The notes: generated by a model not told the origin, from the letters alone. Numbered from the stretch's first letter, positions 35,404 through 44,538 are shown. The stretch: 64,000 nucleotides of DNA from Lenzites betulinus (GCA_022264855.1 JABYQU010000001.1:1736001-1800000), one strand, 5' to 3'. Program-made: numbers and translations.

Positions 35404-35825
35404 ATGGTGTTCTTCGAGGGGTCGTACTACCCGCTAACGCTGCAGTACGATACGAAGCTATATCCTCATGTACGTCATGACGACTACCATGAATGCCGTA
35501 TAGGCCCCCATGCCCTGTGTGATGCCCGCCACGGTCCAGCCACGCGCTACCTGGAAGGGTATACGACACGCCTTCATCAATACAACTTGGCCACGATATG
35601 CTCTTATCTGCTGAGCGCCGACAGTCAGGTGGCTACAGGACCTCAAACTATAGTCTACGGCTCACCTCCCTGCAAATGGTTCTCCATGTCGCTCGGACCA
35701 TCACAAGCTTCCTGGGCGTTTTTTCGTTGGACGTTGACAGGGGCATATCCTCATTCCAGTATCGTTGTTCTCTTTTCTATCTATCTAGTGTCATGGGTCC
35801 TCCTATCGAGGTCTTTCCGTGCTGA
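35404..35825 (+). CDS. Weak candidate: small spliced gene upstream of ATG22
   Basis: Starts MVFFEGSYYPLTLQYDTKLYPH behind a TATA box. GTACGT at 35470 and several acceptors allow splicing toward SNYSLRLTSLQMVLHVARTI and SFLGVFSLDVD, which reads like a membrane-protein segment, ending at a stop at 35823-35825. I could not fix a unique exon chain or identify a family. It ends about 220 bp before ATG22. Confidence 0.22.
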
Positions 35826-36042
35826 CTTGACACCCTCAGCTCCGCATCGAAACTATGCAACGGTACATGCGTTCGTTGGGCTCGCTATTGCCGCTGTCTG
35901 CCCTTCGAACTGACACGCTCAACACACACCGTAGGCTTTCCTATCGCATCTTGCGGGCCGATGGTGCTCGCCGTGAATTTTTGACGCCTTCAAGTCATAA
36001 AACCGCGCTTCGAGAGTGTGATTCTTGGCACCCTGCAACGAA

Positions 36043-37198
36043 ATGTCGCTCAAAATCCTCCCACACATTCCTGAAGTATCGCTCGTACCAGTGCTCAGCG
36101 ATGTCAGCGATGGGGATGATGAAAAGCTGAGTTCACCCGCAGAGTCTGACATCGTGGTAGAGATTGCGCCAGTCTGTAACAATGAACCTATTGTTACTCG
36201 CAGAGTGCGCTAAGTTCCTACTACGAGTCCGCTCGACAAGTGCTCACGTTGATTGGACAGGAATTGTGGAGTTATTACCGTCAGAGACTTCAGGTCATCA
36301 TCATGTTTGGAGTACGCTGACCGTCATTGTGTGCAGTGTATTACAACAGAGATAACGTACGTTTCCTTGCCCGACATCTCTACTTCATGGCGCTGATGAG
36401 CCACTACTTTGTCCAGGGAGTCGGGCCTCTGGGTTCGCGATTCTGTCTAGTGATTCTGTTTACACATGCTCATCTTGCTGTTGATATAGGATACTCCATG
36501 ACGTTGTTCCAATCGCTAGCCGTCCGGGCTGGATACGATCCCGTGAACGGCCCCGGGTCTAGCTGTTCAGCCCCAGATGCCTCGGGGAAATGTGTCCTTC
36601 CCTGGGGCAAGGGGACCAAGTCTGTCAACTCCACTGTACTGGTCGCCAATGGCGCGAGTTTCGCAGTACGTCGTCGCATTCGCGATGGCCATTCATCTAA
36701 ATTTATGTGCCTCAACACAGATTATGACTCTCCTATTCACCACGGTGAACTCCATCGCGGATTACGGCTCTTTCGGACGATGGATCTTGCTCGTATTCAC
36801 CGTCCTATGCTGGGGCGCCCAGTTCGCGAGCATGTCATTAACTAGTAAGCTGCCACTCACGTTCGTTCGGACTAATATACTGACCCTACCATCAGCACCC
36901 GATAGATGGGGCCTTGCCATGGCTCTGTATATGCTTGGGTTTATCAGCTACGGTGCCACTCTTGTCTACTACGCGGCACTCTTCCCGCGCTTGGCTCGGA
37001 ACACGCCCCATGCACGTCGTCTGAGGGAGCAGTACGAGCGAGGTGAGATCTCTGCTGAAGAGTACCAGAGAGAGGAAAGCATGGAGACGAATCGTATCAG
37101 CAATATCAGCACGGTACGCATGTGCTTCACTCACCATAACTGAAGCTGACGGTGTCATGGGGCACGTAGGCGCATAGTAACATCGGATACATCATCAC
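36043..37198 (+). pseudogene. ATG22: ATG22, 5' part, interrupted by a retrotransposon
   Basis: Exons: 36043-36204, 36261-36279, 36337-36356, 36417-36432, 36490-36665, 36721-36844, 36896-37113, and 37170-37198 (first 29 nt of exon 8). Atg22 is a major-facilitator-type vacuolar membrane permease that exports amino acids after autophagic breakdown. Seen are the cytosolic N-terminus (MSLKILPHIPEVS...EPIVTRR), the ELWSYYLYYNRDN motif built from two tiny exons (19 and 20 nt), MTLFQSLAVRAGYDP, and several membrane helices (IMTLLFTTVNSIADYG, LYMLGFISYGATLVYYAALF). The frame reaches SNIGYIIT, where the LTR begins. Up to that point it is intact with no mutation, so the break is the insertion itself. 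Translation would run on into the LTR to a stop at 37482-37484. Confidence 0.9.
37194..37198. repeat. Target-site duplication, left copy (ATCAC)
   Basis: ATCAC before the 5' LTR; the matching copy is at 44539-44543. A 5-bp duplication is normal for Ty3/gypsy integrases. Confidence 0.92.
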
Positions 37199-37563
37199 TG
37201 TTACAACCGTACGTGCTTCAGTGACGGTTGGTCACACGATTATGTCTGGGATCGGTCACGGACTCTGCCTCGTGGTTACCATGTGTTTTGGATACGTGTT
37301 TCGGTGCCTCATGGCTACGGTGTGTTTCTGCTACGCGTTTCAGTACCTTATGGCTACGGTGTGGTTACCTGCAGGCTGCGCCTCATGGTTACAGAGTGTC
37401 TCACATGTATATATACGAGTAGGAGAGCTGAGGAGAACCTCAGCTCGACCTGGTTATCTATCGCCCTTCGAACCTCCCCACTGAACCTCGATCCCTCTGT
37501 GTGAAGCGAATAAGTCCCTGTGCTGAAAGCCTAACAAGCGAACCACTGGGCGTCGTCTTAACA
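37199..37563 (+). repeat. 5' LTR
   Basis: 365 bp, identical to the 3' LTR as far as I can read. It contains about 3.5 degenerate copies of a ~39-bp tandem unit (starts near 37268, 37307, 37346 and 37381, each CCTYRTGGYTAC-like), a TATATATA box at 37408-37415 and a perfect 9-bp inverted repeat GAGCTGAGG/CCTCAGCTC around 37425-37447. The 264-nt open frame inside (37221-37484) is a by-product. Confidence 0.96.
37408..37415 (+). promoter_or_regulatory. LTR TATA box
   Basis: TATATATA about 34 nt before AGCTCGACCT at 37442, the proposed transcript 5' end inferred from complementarity to the primer-binding site. Confidence 0.5.
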
Positions 37564-37564
37564 T

Positions 37565-37575
37565 AAGGTCGAGCT
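37565..37575 (+). other. Primer-binding site, self-priming type
   Basis: AAGGTCGAGCT lies two bases after the 5' LTR. It does not resemble a tRNA 3' end (no TGG start). Its last ten bases are the reverse complement of AGCTCGACCT at 37442-37451 in the LTR, just where the transcript should begin after the TATA box. That is the Tf1/sushi arrangement in which the mRNA 5' end primes its own reverse transcription. Confidence 0.6.
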
Positions 37576-38104
37576 CTCCCCATCCGTCGATCTACCAGGA
37601 TCTAGACAACCAGCTGAAACCCGACGAACCCGAACCTGAACCGCTGCTGAAAAGCGAGCGGTAACCCGACGAATCGACACGGAACCAGTCCCGAACGAAT
37701 CAGAAGACTGGTCCTTTGACCCCAGCACTGGGTTAATCTACCACGAAGAACACCTAGTCTACCCAGTAGGAAACGACAAGTGGAGATACGTAAACCAAGA
37801 ACGAACAGACGTAACTATCGACGAACTCCGAGCAGAGAACCCTAACTACGACGAACGATACTATCGCTTCACTGGAAGAGAAGCCCCGAGACTAAGAGTC
37901 ACACCGAACCCGACCCCACTCGACCAGATCGCACAGGAAGATCCTGTCCCAAGAGAGCCAGAACCCGAGAACTCCGAGAGCGAATCAGAGCAATCTCAGC
38001 ATAGCTTCGACACCCCCACCCCACGAACCACCGGAGAACTTCCTGCATTAACAGACGCAGTAGCCACTATCCATATCCACGAAGAACCCCGACCGCAACC
38101 CAGA

Positions 38105-39022
38105 ATGGCAGACGAAGTCAAGCTCAAGATGCCGCCGACCTTCGATGGCAAACGAGAAGAGCTCATCGGATGGACCCAGAAATGCGCTCTCTACTTCAAG
38201 TTCTACGAAACCAAGTTCAACACCGACGAGAAGAAAATAACATTCGCGCTCATGTTGATGAACGAAGGAACGGCAGGACAATGGGCCAGCGACTTCATCA
38301 CTGAAGCTGAAGCTCGGAATCCCGTCAACTATGGCACTTGGAATGCCTTCAAGGACGCGCTTAAAGCTTCGTTCCAAGACGTCGATATGGCCGCCAGCGC
38401 CAGAGTCCTGCTACGGAACCTCAATCAGGGCAAGAAGACAGCGGAAGAATACATTCTCGAGTTCAAGAATGTCATCAGTCGATGCGGAATCAAGGACTTC
38501 AACGTTATCGCCGACTTCTTCTATCAAGGGCTGAACAAACCCCTGAGAGAAAAGATGTTTGCATTGGCCACTATGCCAGATGACGCCAGCAAGCTCTACT
38601 CTCAAGCAGCCCGCCTCGAACAGCAATGGCGACTAGGCCAAGCCTACGATAAGAACTCGACGAAGAAGCCAGTATTCTTCCCAAAGCGCTACTCGAGCCC
38701 AAAAGAGAAGGACCCTGACGCCATGGACGTTGATTGCATGACCACCGAAGAAAGAGACCGACACTACAAGGAAGGACGATGCTTCACCTGTCATGAAATT
38801 GGACATCTCTCTCGCCACTGCCCAACCAGGAAGAACAAAGGGAAGCAGCCAGCACGCAAGATGCGGATGACCGAAACAGAGGAGGAAGCCGAAGAAGAGG
38901 GCGACGAAGACGGGAACACTCGCACTGTTACAACAGCCAGAATTCGCACTGCACTCAGAGGAGTTACCAACCCAGTTGAGAGGGACTCGATGGTGAAGGA
39001 CATCCTGGAGGAGGGTTTTTAA
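38105..39022 (+). CDS. Retrotransposon Gag
   Basis: 305 aa from the first ATG of the element. Capsid-like helices (LIGWTQKCALYFKF, FALMLMNEGTAGQWASDF, LRNLNQGKKTAEEYILEF, FYQGLNKPLREKMF) are followed by one CCHC zinc knuckle (CFTCHEIGHLSRHC, about residues 225-238), a basic stretch and an acidic tail. The frame is open upstream for a further 155 codons (37640-38104) but without any ATG. The stop overlaps a GGGTTTT heptamer, and Pol is in the -1 frame. Confidence 0.9.
   Translation: MADEVKLKMPPTFDGKREELIGWTQKCALYFKFYETKFNTDEKKITFALMLMNEGTAGQWASDFITEAEARNPVNYGTWNAFKDALKASFQDVDMAASARVLLRNLNQGKKTAEEYILEFKNVISRCGIKDFNVIADFFYQGLNKPLREKMFALATMPDDASKLYSQAARLEQQWRLGQAYDKNSTKKPVFFPKRYSSPKEKDPDAMDVDCMTTEERDRHYKEGRCFTCHEIGHLSRHCPTRKNKGKQPARKMRMTETEEEAEEEGDEDGNTRTVTTARIRTALRGVTNPVERDSMVKDILEEGF
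39013..39019 (+). promoter_or_regulatory. Candidate -1 ribosomal frameshift heptamer (GGGTTTT)
   Basis: G GGT TTT in gag frame is immediately followed by the gag stop TAA at 39020. After a -1 slip the frame is open from 39019 through 39075 and continues straight into pol. It matches the X XXY YYZ rule. No test of efficiency or downstream structure was possible. Confidence 0.5.
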
Positions 39023-42000
39023 GAACGTGGTCCGAAGCGACGTCGAAACCACGCACGCAGGTCCGTGCTGTAATTATGGCAGACACCACCAAGCAATCCA
39101 TGAGGATACCGCTGGCCATAATCACGGACCGAATCGTCGAAACCCAAGCCCTTATCGACACGGGAGCACAAGACTCCTTTGTGGACTATCGATATGTCCT
39201 AGAAAAGAAACTGCCGATACAACCCCTCAAGGTCCCTATCCGAGCCCTCAACGCCGATGGAACCCCAAACAAGCAAGGGACAATCAAAGACTGTTCAGTC
39301 CTAGAAATCGAAGCTGGAGGACATCGACATCTTGTCCGCATGCTTGTCACCTCTCTAGGAAAGGAGAAGATCATCTTAGGGCTTCCTTGGCTACAAAGGG
39401 TCAACGCCGAAATTGACTTCACCCGAGGCTCCCTTCACATCGACCCAGCAAAAGTGAATCTACAGCTCTCTGAATGGTTGCGACAGCTCTGGTTCCCAGA
39501 ACAGAACCACTTCACCGGACGAATCATGCGGAAGACAACCATAGAAGATATTCCTGAAGACAATACGCGCCAACAGTCGGAAGAAGGCAGTATCATTGCA
39601 CAACAGGACACCATGAAAGCACCCTTTGCAGAATTACCCACGCCAAACGACGATCACCAAGAACAATGCACCGATAACCTGATACTAGCGTACCTGGACA
39701 AGACCATTGAGCACCACGGGGACTACCTAAAGCTAGGAGACAAACTCACCACAGAAAACCCTAGTGAGGAAGAAGACCAGCGAGTCCGTCCCCGCCCGCG
39801 AATAGGACGAATCTATCGAGCACCGGAAGGAACAAGCTTCATCTACTCTATGAATCTCTGGATACGGGCCAAGATCAACCCGGCTATGGCGCTCGCACAA
39901 CAAGCGTCCGAGAATAACCAGAAGATCCTACCTGAAGCATACCAAGAATTTGCATCGGTGTTTGAGAAGAAAGCGGCGGAACGATTCCCATCCTCCAGAC
40001 CCTGGGACCATGCCATTGAACTGAAACCGGATTTCGTGCCTAAGGATTTCAAACCATATCGGCTGTCTCCACAGGAGCAACAAGCAGCCGATGAATTCAT
40101 TGATGAAAACCTAAAGAAAGGCTATATTCGCGAATCCAAATCCCCAATGGCATCACCACTATTCTTTGTTGGCAAGAAGGACGGATCTCTACGGCCATGT
40201 CAAGACTACCGCTATCTCAACGAAGGAACCATCAAGAACGCTTACCCGCTCCCGCTAGTAGCCGAACTGGTTGACAAGCTGCAAGGTGCCAAGATCTTCT
40301 CCAAACTAGACTTGTGATCAGGCTACAACAACGTGCGAATCAAAGATGGTGATCAATGGAAAGCAGCTTTCAAGACCCACCGAGGACTATTCGAACCCAT
40401 GGTCATGTTCTTCGGACTATGCAACTCCCCAGGAACCTTTCAGGCAATGATGAACGCCCTATTCAAAGACATGATCGACGAAGGATGGCTTGTGATCTAC
40501 ATGGACGATATCCTCATCTTTTCGAAGGACCAGAAGACACACAAAGAACGGACACGAAGGGTGCTGCAAAGGCTATAAGAAAATGACCTGTTCTTGAAGC
40601 TGGAGAAATGCACTTTTGACGCACCAGAAGTGGAATATCTTGGGATGATCATCCGGGAAAACCAGGTAGCCATGGACCCTATCAAGCTGAAAGGCATCCA
40701 GGATTGGAAAGAACCCACCGACGTCAAAGGAGTACGGTCATTCTTGGGCTTTGGTAACTTCTACAGGCGTTTTATCGATCACTTTTCGGATATTGCAAAG
40801 CCGCTGAACGACCTAACCCGAAAGAACACCAAGTGGGAATGGACACCAGCCTGTCAGCAAGCCTTTGATACCCTGAAGAACAGATTCACCACAGCACCCG
40901 TCCTGCTAATGCCTGACACCTCCAAACCATTCTTCATCGAATCAGACGCATCGGACTTCACATCAGGAGCCGTCCTCCGACAACGAGACGAAAATGGCGA
41001 CCTCCATCCATGCGCATATTTGTCCAAGGGATTCAACGAAGCAGAACGAAACTACGAGATCTATGACAAAGAACTCCTAGGGATAATCCGATCTCTACAA
41101 GAATGGCGCCACTACCTCCTCGGAGCACCTCATCCAGTACAAGTCCTTTCTGACCACAAGAACCTGACCTACTACCGTGATGCCCATCGACTGAACCGAC
41201 GGCAAGCAAGATGGCTACTCTTCCTATCCGAATTCGACATCCAGCTACACCATGTCCCAGGAAAAGACATGATCCAATCCGACACCCTGTCCAGACGACA
41301 CGACCTTGGCCATGATAAGAAGAACGATAATAATGACCGCGTCCTCCTACCCGAACACCTCTTCGTCAGAATGATTGACTCCGAACTGCAAACACGCTTC
41401 AAAGAGTTTGTCATCAAGGACCAGATATTCCAGGCAATACACATGGCGCTGAAGACCGGAACACTTCCCCCCATCAAGTCTGCACTATCAGATTGGGAAG
41501 AACGGGACGGAATGGTATTCTTCAAGAACAGATGCTACGTCCCCGCTGATGAACAACTTCGGAGAGACCTAATCCAACGCTACCATGACACCCCGGCAAT
41601 GGGACACCCCGGACGCTTCAAGACACTAGAACTCCTACGACGCGACTACTGGTGGCCAGGAATGCACACAATGGTGTCTCGCTACGTGGAAGGGTGCGCG
41701 GAATGCCAGCAAAACAAGATCAATACGCATCCCACCACACCACCGCTGAACCCCATCTCGGCTGACGGCGTCACACGACCCTTCCAGCAAATCTCTGTTG
41801 ACTACATCACCGATCTACCGACATCTGACGGTTTTGACTCAATCATGGTCATGGTAGACCACGGCCTTACAAAGGGGGTAATCCTTACACCGTGCAACAA
41901 GACCATCGACGCCATCGGAACAGCCGCGCTCATGTATCAAACCGTATACCGACGTTTTGGCCTCCCAGAAAAGATCATCTCCGACAGAGGACCACAATTC

Positions 42001-42834
42001 ACATCACACGTCACCAAGGAACTAGGAAGACTCCTGAAGATCACGCTTTCTCTCAGCACCGCATACCACCCACAGAGCGATGGACAAACAGAAAGAGCCA
42101 ATCAGGAACTTGAAGTCTATCTCCGGATCTTCTGCACAGGTCGACCAGACACCTGGTCAAGACATTTGATCGACGCAGAAGTAGCGCACAACCAACGAGC
42201 CCATGCAGCCAGAAACGCCTCCCCCTTCTACCTCATGATGGGATACAACCCGTCCTTGATCCCCATTGCCTACCCAAGGACCAATGTTCCCCTGGTACAA
42301 GACCGCCTAACTGACCTGCAAAAGGCACGTGACGAAGCACTAGCGGCACATGAGTTAGCCCGGCAAATAATGAGGGACCGCATTATGGGAAAGTTCATCC
42401 CCTTCAAGAAAGGGCAGAAGGTCTGGCTCGAAGGCAAGAATTTGAAACTGTCATACGCCACCAGGAAGCTTGCGCCCAAACGAGAAGGACCATTTGAAAT
42501 CCTCGAAGTCATCGGCACCCTCAATTACCGTCTCAAGCTACCTGAAACATGGAAGATCCACCCCGTGTTCCACGCAAGTTTCCTCACCCCTTATAAGGAA
42601 AACGAAACACACGGCCCCAACTACACGCGCCCTCCACCTGATCTGATCGACGATCAAGAAGAATACGAAGTTGAGGCCATCGTGGGACACAAGAAGCAAC
42701 GAGGCGGAATCAGTTACCGAATCAAGTGGAAAGGATACTCCAGTGCCGAAAATACATGGGAACCGGAAGACATGCTGCTGCCTCATGCCCGAGAGCTCTT
42801 AGAAGGATATAAGCGGGCCAAGAAATTGGCCTGA
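39019..42834 (+). pseudogene. Retrotransposon Pol with chromodomain, two in-frame stops
   Basis: One frame (-1 relative to gag), with an internal ATG at 39076. Domains: aspartic protease (ALIDTGAQDSFVD, about 39148-39186); reverse transcriptase (SPLFFVGKKDGSLRPCQDYR, FGLCNSPGTFQ, YMDD at about 40499); RNase H ([24 protein letters not shown]); integrase with an HHCC finger (GHPGRF...CAECQQNK), catalytic Asp in SVDYITDLP, Asp in [10 protein letters not shown] and Glu in TERANQELE; and a C-terminal chromodomain ([20 protein letters not shown]). Stops at 40315-40317 (TGA, where relatives have Arg in LDLRSGYNN) and 40576-40578 (TAA) break the reverse transcriptase. The three pieces stay in one frame, so there is no indel. 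Confidence 0.92.
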
Positions 42835-42842
42835 ACCTCAAC

Positions 42843-43013
42843 ATGCTCGCACTCCTCGTACTCCTCTGTCTCTACATTCTCGCCCTCTTCGCCATCTCCC
42901 TCGCAGCCATCGCCTACATCCTGCGAGAGTTCTCTCAACGACTACTCGAGAGGACCCTCCTCTCCAGGGACTACCCCCCCAAGAAGGACGACTTCAACGC
43001 ATGGGGAACATAG
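42843..43013 (+). CDS. Small hydrophobic ORF after pol (56 aa)
   Basis: ATG eight bases after the pol stop. A strong membrane helix (LLVLLCLYILALFAISLAAI) is followed by a basic tail (REFSQRLLERTLL). Its end overlaps the start of the next small ORF. Function unknown; position is that of env in other elements, but there is no env-like feature such as a signal for surface export or a fusion peptide. Confidence 0.45.
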   Translation: MLALLVLLCLYILALFAISLAAIAYILREFSQRLLERTLLSRDYPPKKDDFNAWGT

Positions 43014-43216
43014 TCGCCGTCCTCATCACCACCTTCACCGCATTCCTCTTCGCTCTTGCCTTCCTCAGATACGTTTCCCAACTCTACTTCTCACTCCTCC
43101 AACACCTCCTCGACCACCGCGACCCACTCTCTCCCACCACCGTCGAAGACACTGCGACCAGCCATGGGGATGGAACTCCCATTCTCGCGCAATACCTGGG
43201 TCCCGACTCGGCCTAA
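43001..43216 (+). CDS. Second small hydrophobic ORF after pol (71 aa)
   Basis: Starts inside the last codons of the previous ORF (overlap of 13 nt) and begins MGNIVAVLITTFTAFLFALA, again one membrane helix, then a His/Asp-rich soluble part. It overlaps the next frame from 43164. The stacked overlap of three starts suggests coupled or leaky translation, which is inference. Confidence 0.4.
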   Translation: MGNIVAVLITTFTAFLFALAFLRYVSQLYFSLLQHLLDHRDPLSPTTVEDTATSHGDGTPILAQYLGPDSA

Positions 43217-43943
43217 CACACCCGTCGAAGACACCGCCAGTTACGTGTTCGTCGACGAAAACATCGCACCCACTCAATCGTCGAACTCGTCGGAGGAAAC
43301 TCTTCACGAATCTGAAGCGGTACAATTGTCGGACCCACGGATAGAAGCTTTCGCTGTGGCCTATGCACGAGCCGTAGACACTCAAAACGAGCTCGAAGAC
43401 ATAGTTGACGAAACCCTTTCGAGACGCAACTACAACCTGTGGGTAGTGGTCAGTCAGGAGTTCTACCAAAGGCGCGTAATCCGTCACCTCGAAGCAGTAC
43501 AACAAGCATTGGAGAATGTCCCCGGGGAAGAAGCGGCACACGCGCTCTACCACCTCGACGAAGGGATGCAACACCTCTCGGACGCACGAGAGAACATCGA
43601 CCATGCCCTCTCGTGGCCCACCAACCGACACCGCCTCCAACAGTACTTTGGACGAATCGTACCGGAACTCGGTGAACCAGAGCCAACCGAGCATCCGGGG
43701 GTCCAGCATCGTCTCGACGAACACGCGCGCTATCCCCGGCCCCTGAAGCACGATATGTTCGACCTCGCCTCGAACAGATCCAGCCCCTACGACCTCGTCC
43801 CGACACCCCCAGACCCGTACCTTGGCAAGCACCACTGCCAATCCCTCCTCCACCGCAGCTATCAATCCCATTCTACGCCACTCCGGTACCTGTCGCTGCG
43901 GAAAACACGACTACTAGCCGATACCCCATCCTCGACGCAATAG
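43164..43943 (+). CDS. Third retrotransposon ORF, helical protein of unknown function
   Basis: 259 aa from ATG 43164 in a different frame from pol. The middle is helix-rich and acidic (DPRIEAFAVAYARAVDTQNE, LHESEAVQL, HLEAVQQALENVPGEEAAHA). The last ~90 residues become Pro/Arg/Ser-rich and lose coherence. In the same DNA the -1 frame (43676-44134) stays open and after about 43800 looks more coding, running through Pro-rich sequence into two Cys/His knuckles. A single-base shift or a frameshift event near the C-run at 43801-43808 could join the two. I recognise no family. Confidence 0.5.
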   Translation: MGMELPFSRNTWVPTRPNTPVEDTASYVFVDENIAPTQSSNSSEETLHESEAVQLSDPRIEAFAVAYARAVDTQNELEDIVDETLSRRNYNLWVVVSQEFYQRRVIRHLEAVQQALENVPGEEAAHALYHLDEGMQHLSDARENIDHALSWPTNRHRLQQYFGRIVPELGEPEPTEHPGVQHRLDEHARYPRPLKHDMFDLASNRSSPYDLVPTPPDPYLGKHHCQSLLHRSYQSHSTPLRYLSLRKTRLLADTPSSTQ

Positions 43944-44134
43944 CCAATGAACAGTTCTGCCTCAACTGCGTCATCGTCGGCCACGGAACGCTATACTGTC
44001 CCCAGAGACAGTGTCGTTGGTGCAGGATGTGGGGTGCAGGACATCTCGATGCGGACTGCCCTTGGTTCGGAACTGCGTCCCCTCGCTCTCCTCCGCGCTC
44101 ACCGGAGACTCGACACTTCCGAGACAACATCTGA
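43676..44134 (+). CDS. Overlapping -1 frame with two zinc-knuckle-like motifs
   Basis: Open for 152 codons without its own convincing ATG. It encodes a Pro-rich stretch (APLPIPPPPQLSIPF), then CLNCVIVGHGTLYC (CX2CX4HX4C, a canonical retroviral knuckle, 43958-43999) and CRWCRMWGAGHLDADC (CX2CX6HX4C, to 44059). It ends at TGA 44132-44134, shortly before the polypurine tract. It is most likely the C-terminal part of the third ORF product after a frameshift or indel. Confidence 0.5.
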   Translation, partial: TRANRASGGPASSRRTRALSPAPEARYVRPRLEQIQPLRPRPDTPRPVPWQAPLPIPPPPQLSIPFYATPVPVAAENTTTSRYPILDAIANEQFCLNCVIVGHGTLYCPQRQCRWCRMWGAGHLDADCPWFGTASPRSPPRSPETRHFRDNI

Positions 44135-44160
44135 AGAAGTCGAGGGCGACTTCCTACCAT

Positions 44161-44170
44161 AGAAAGGGGG
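44161..44170 (+). other. Polypurine tract
   Basis: AGAAAGGGGG three bases before the 3' LTR, in the position of the plus-strand primer. Confidence 0.6.
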
Positions 44171-44173
44171 TTA

Positions 44174-44538
44174 TGTTACAACCGTACGTGCTTCAGTGAC
44201 GGTTGGTCACACGATTATGTCTGGGATCGGTCACGGACTCTGCCTCGTGGTTACCATGTGTTTTGGATACGTGTTTCGGTGCCTCATGGCTACGGTGTGT
44301 TTCTGCTACGCGTTTCAGTACCTTATGGCTACGGTGTGGTTACCTGCAGGCTGCGCCTCATGGTTACAGAGTGTCTCACATGTATATATACGAGTAGGAG
44401 AGCTGAGGAGAACCTCAGCTCGACCTGGTTATCTATCGCCCTTCGAACCTCCCCACTGAACCTCGATCCCTCTGTGTGAAGCGAATAAGTCCCTGTGCTG
44501 AAAGCCTAACAAGCGAACCACTGGGCGTCGTCTTAACA
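44174..44538 (+). repeat. 3' LTR
   Basis: 365 bp, the same sequence as 37199-37563, followed at once by ATCAC and the rest of ATG22 exon 8. Identity with the 5' LTR dates the insertion as very recent. Confidence 0.96.

Larger units (their letters stand above)
33641..36042. other. 2.4-kb interval with only weak candidate frames
   Basis: Upstream of the DUF6593 gene (minus) and ATG22 (plus). A minus-strand frame at 33886-34130 (SDPLKAVAASVLARHHSLSSL...) has a coding look and a TATAAA (minus) at about 34245, but no ATG-led model could be built. A plus candidate at 35404 is listed separately. The remainder, 34260-35350, shows nothing I can support. Confidence 0.35.
37199..44538 (+). mobile_element. 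Ty3/gypsy chromodomain LTR retrotransposon (chromovirus, Tf1/sushi-like)
   Basis: A 7340-bp element with two identical 365-bp LTRs starting TGTTACAACC and ending CTTAACA, flanked by the 5-bp target duplication ATCAC (37194-37198 and 44539-44543). Internal order is ATG-free leader, gag with a zinc knuckle, pol (protease, reverse transcriptase, RNase H, integrase, chromodomain), then a 1.3-kb tail with extra reading frames and a purine tract. RT-RNaseH-integrase order and the C-terminal chromodomain place it in the chromoviruses. Two in-frame stops in RT mean this copy cannot make a full Pol. It sits in exon 8 of ATG22 in the same orientation. Confidence 0.96.

Noticed and set aside
37221..37484. 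87-codon frames inside both LTRs (also 44196-44459)
   Set aside because: Identical because the LTRs are identical; hydrophobic reading of the tandem array with no independent support as a gene.
43065..43871. 268-codon minus-strand frame opposite the third element ORF
   Set aside because: Mirror of the coding strand's codon bias; no promoter or ATG-led coherent protein in the antisense direction.
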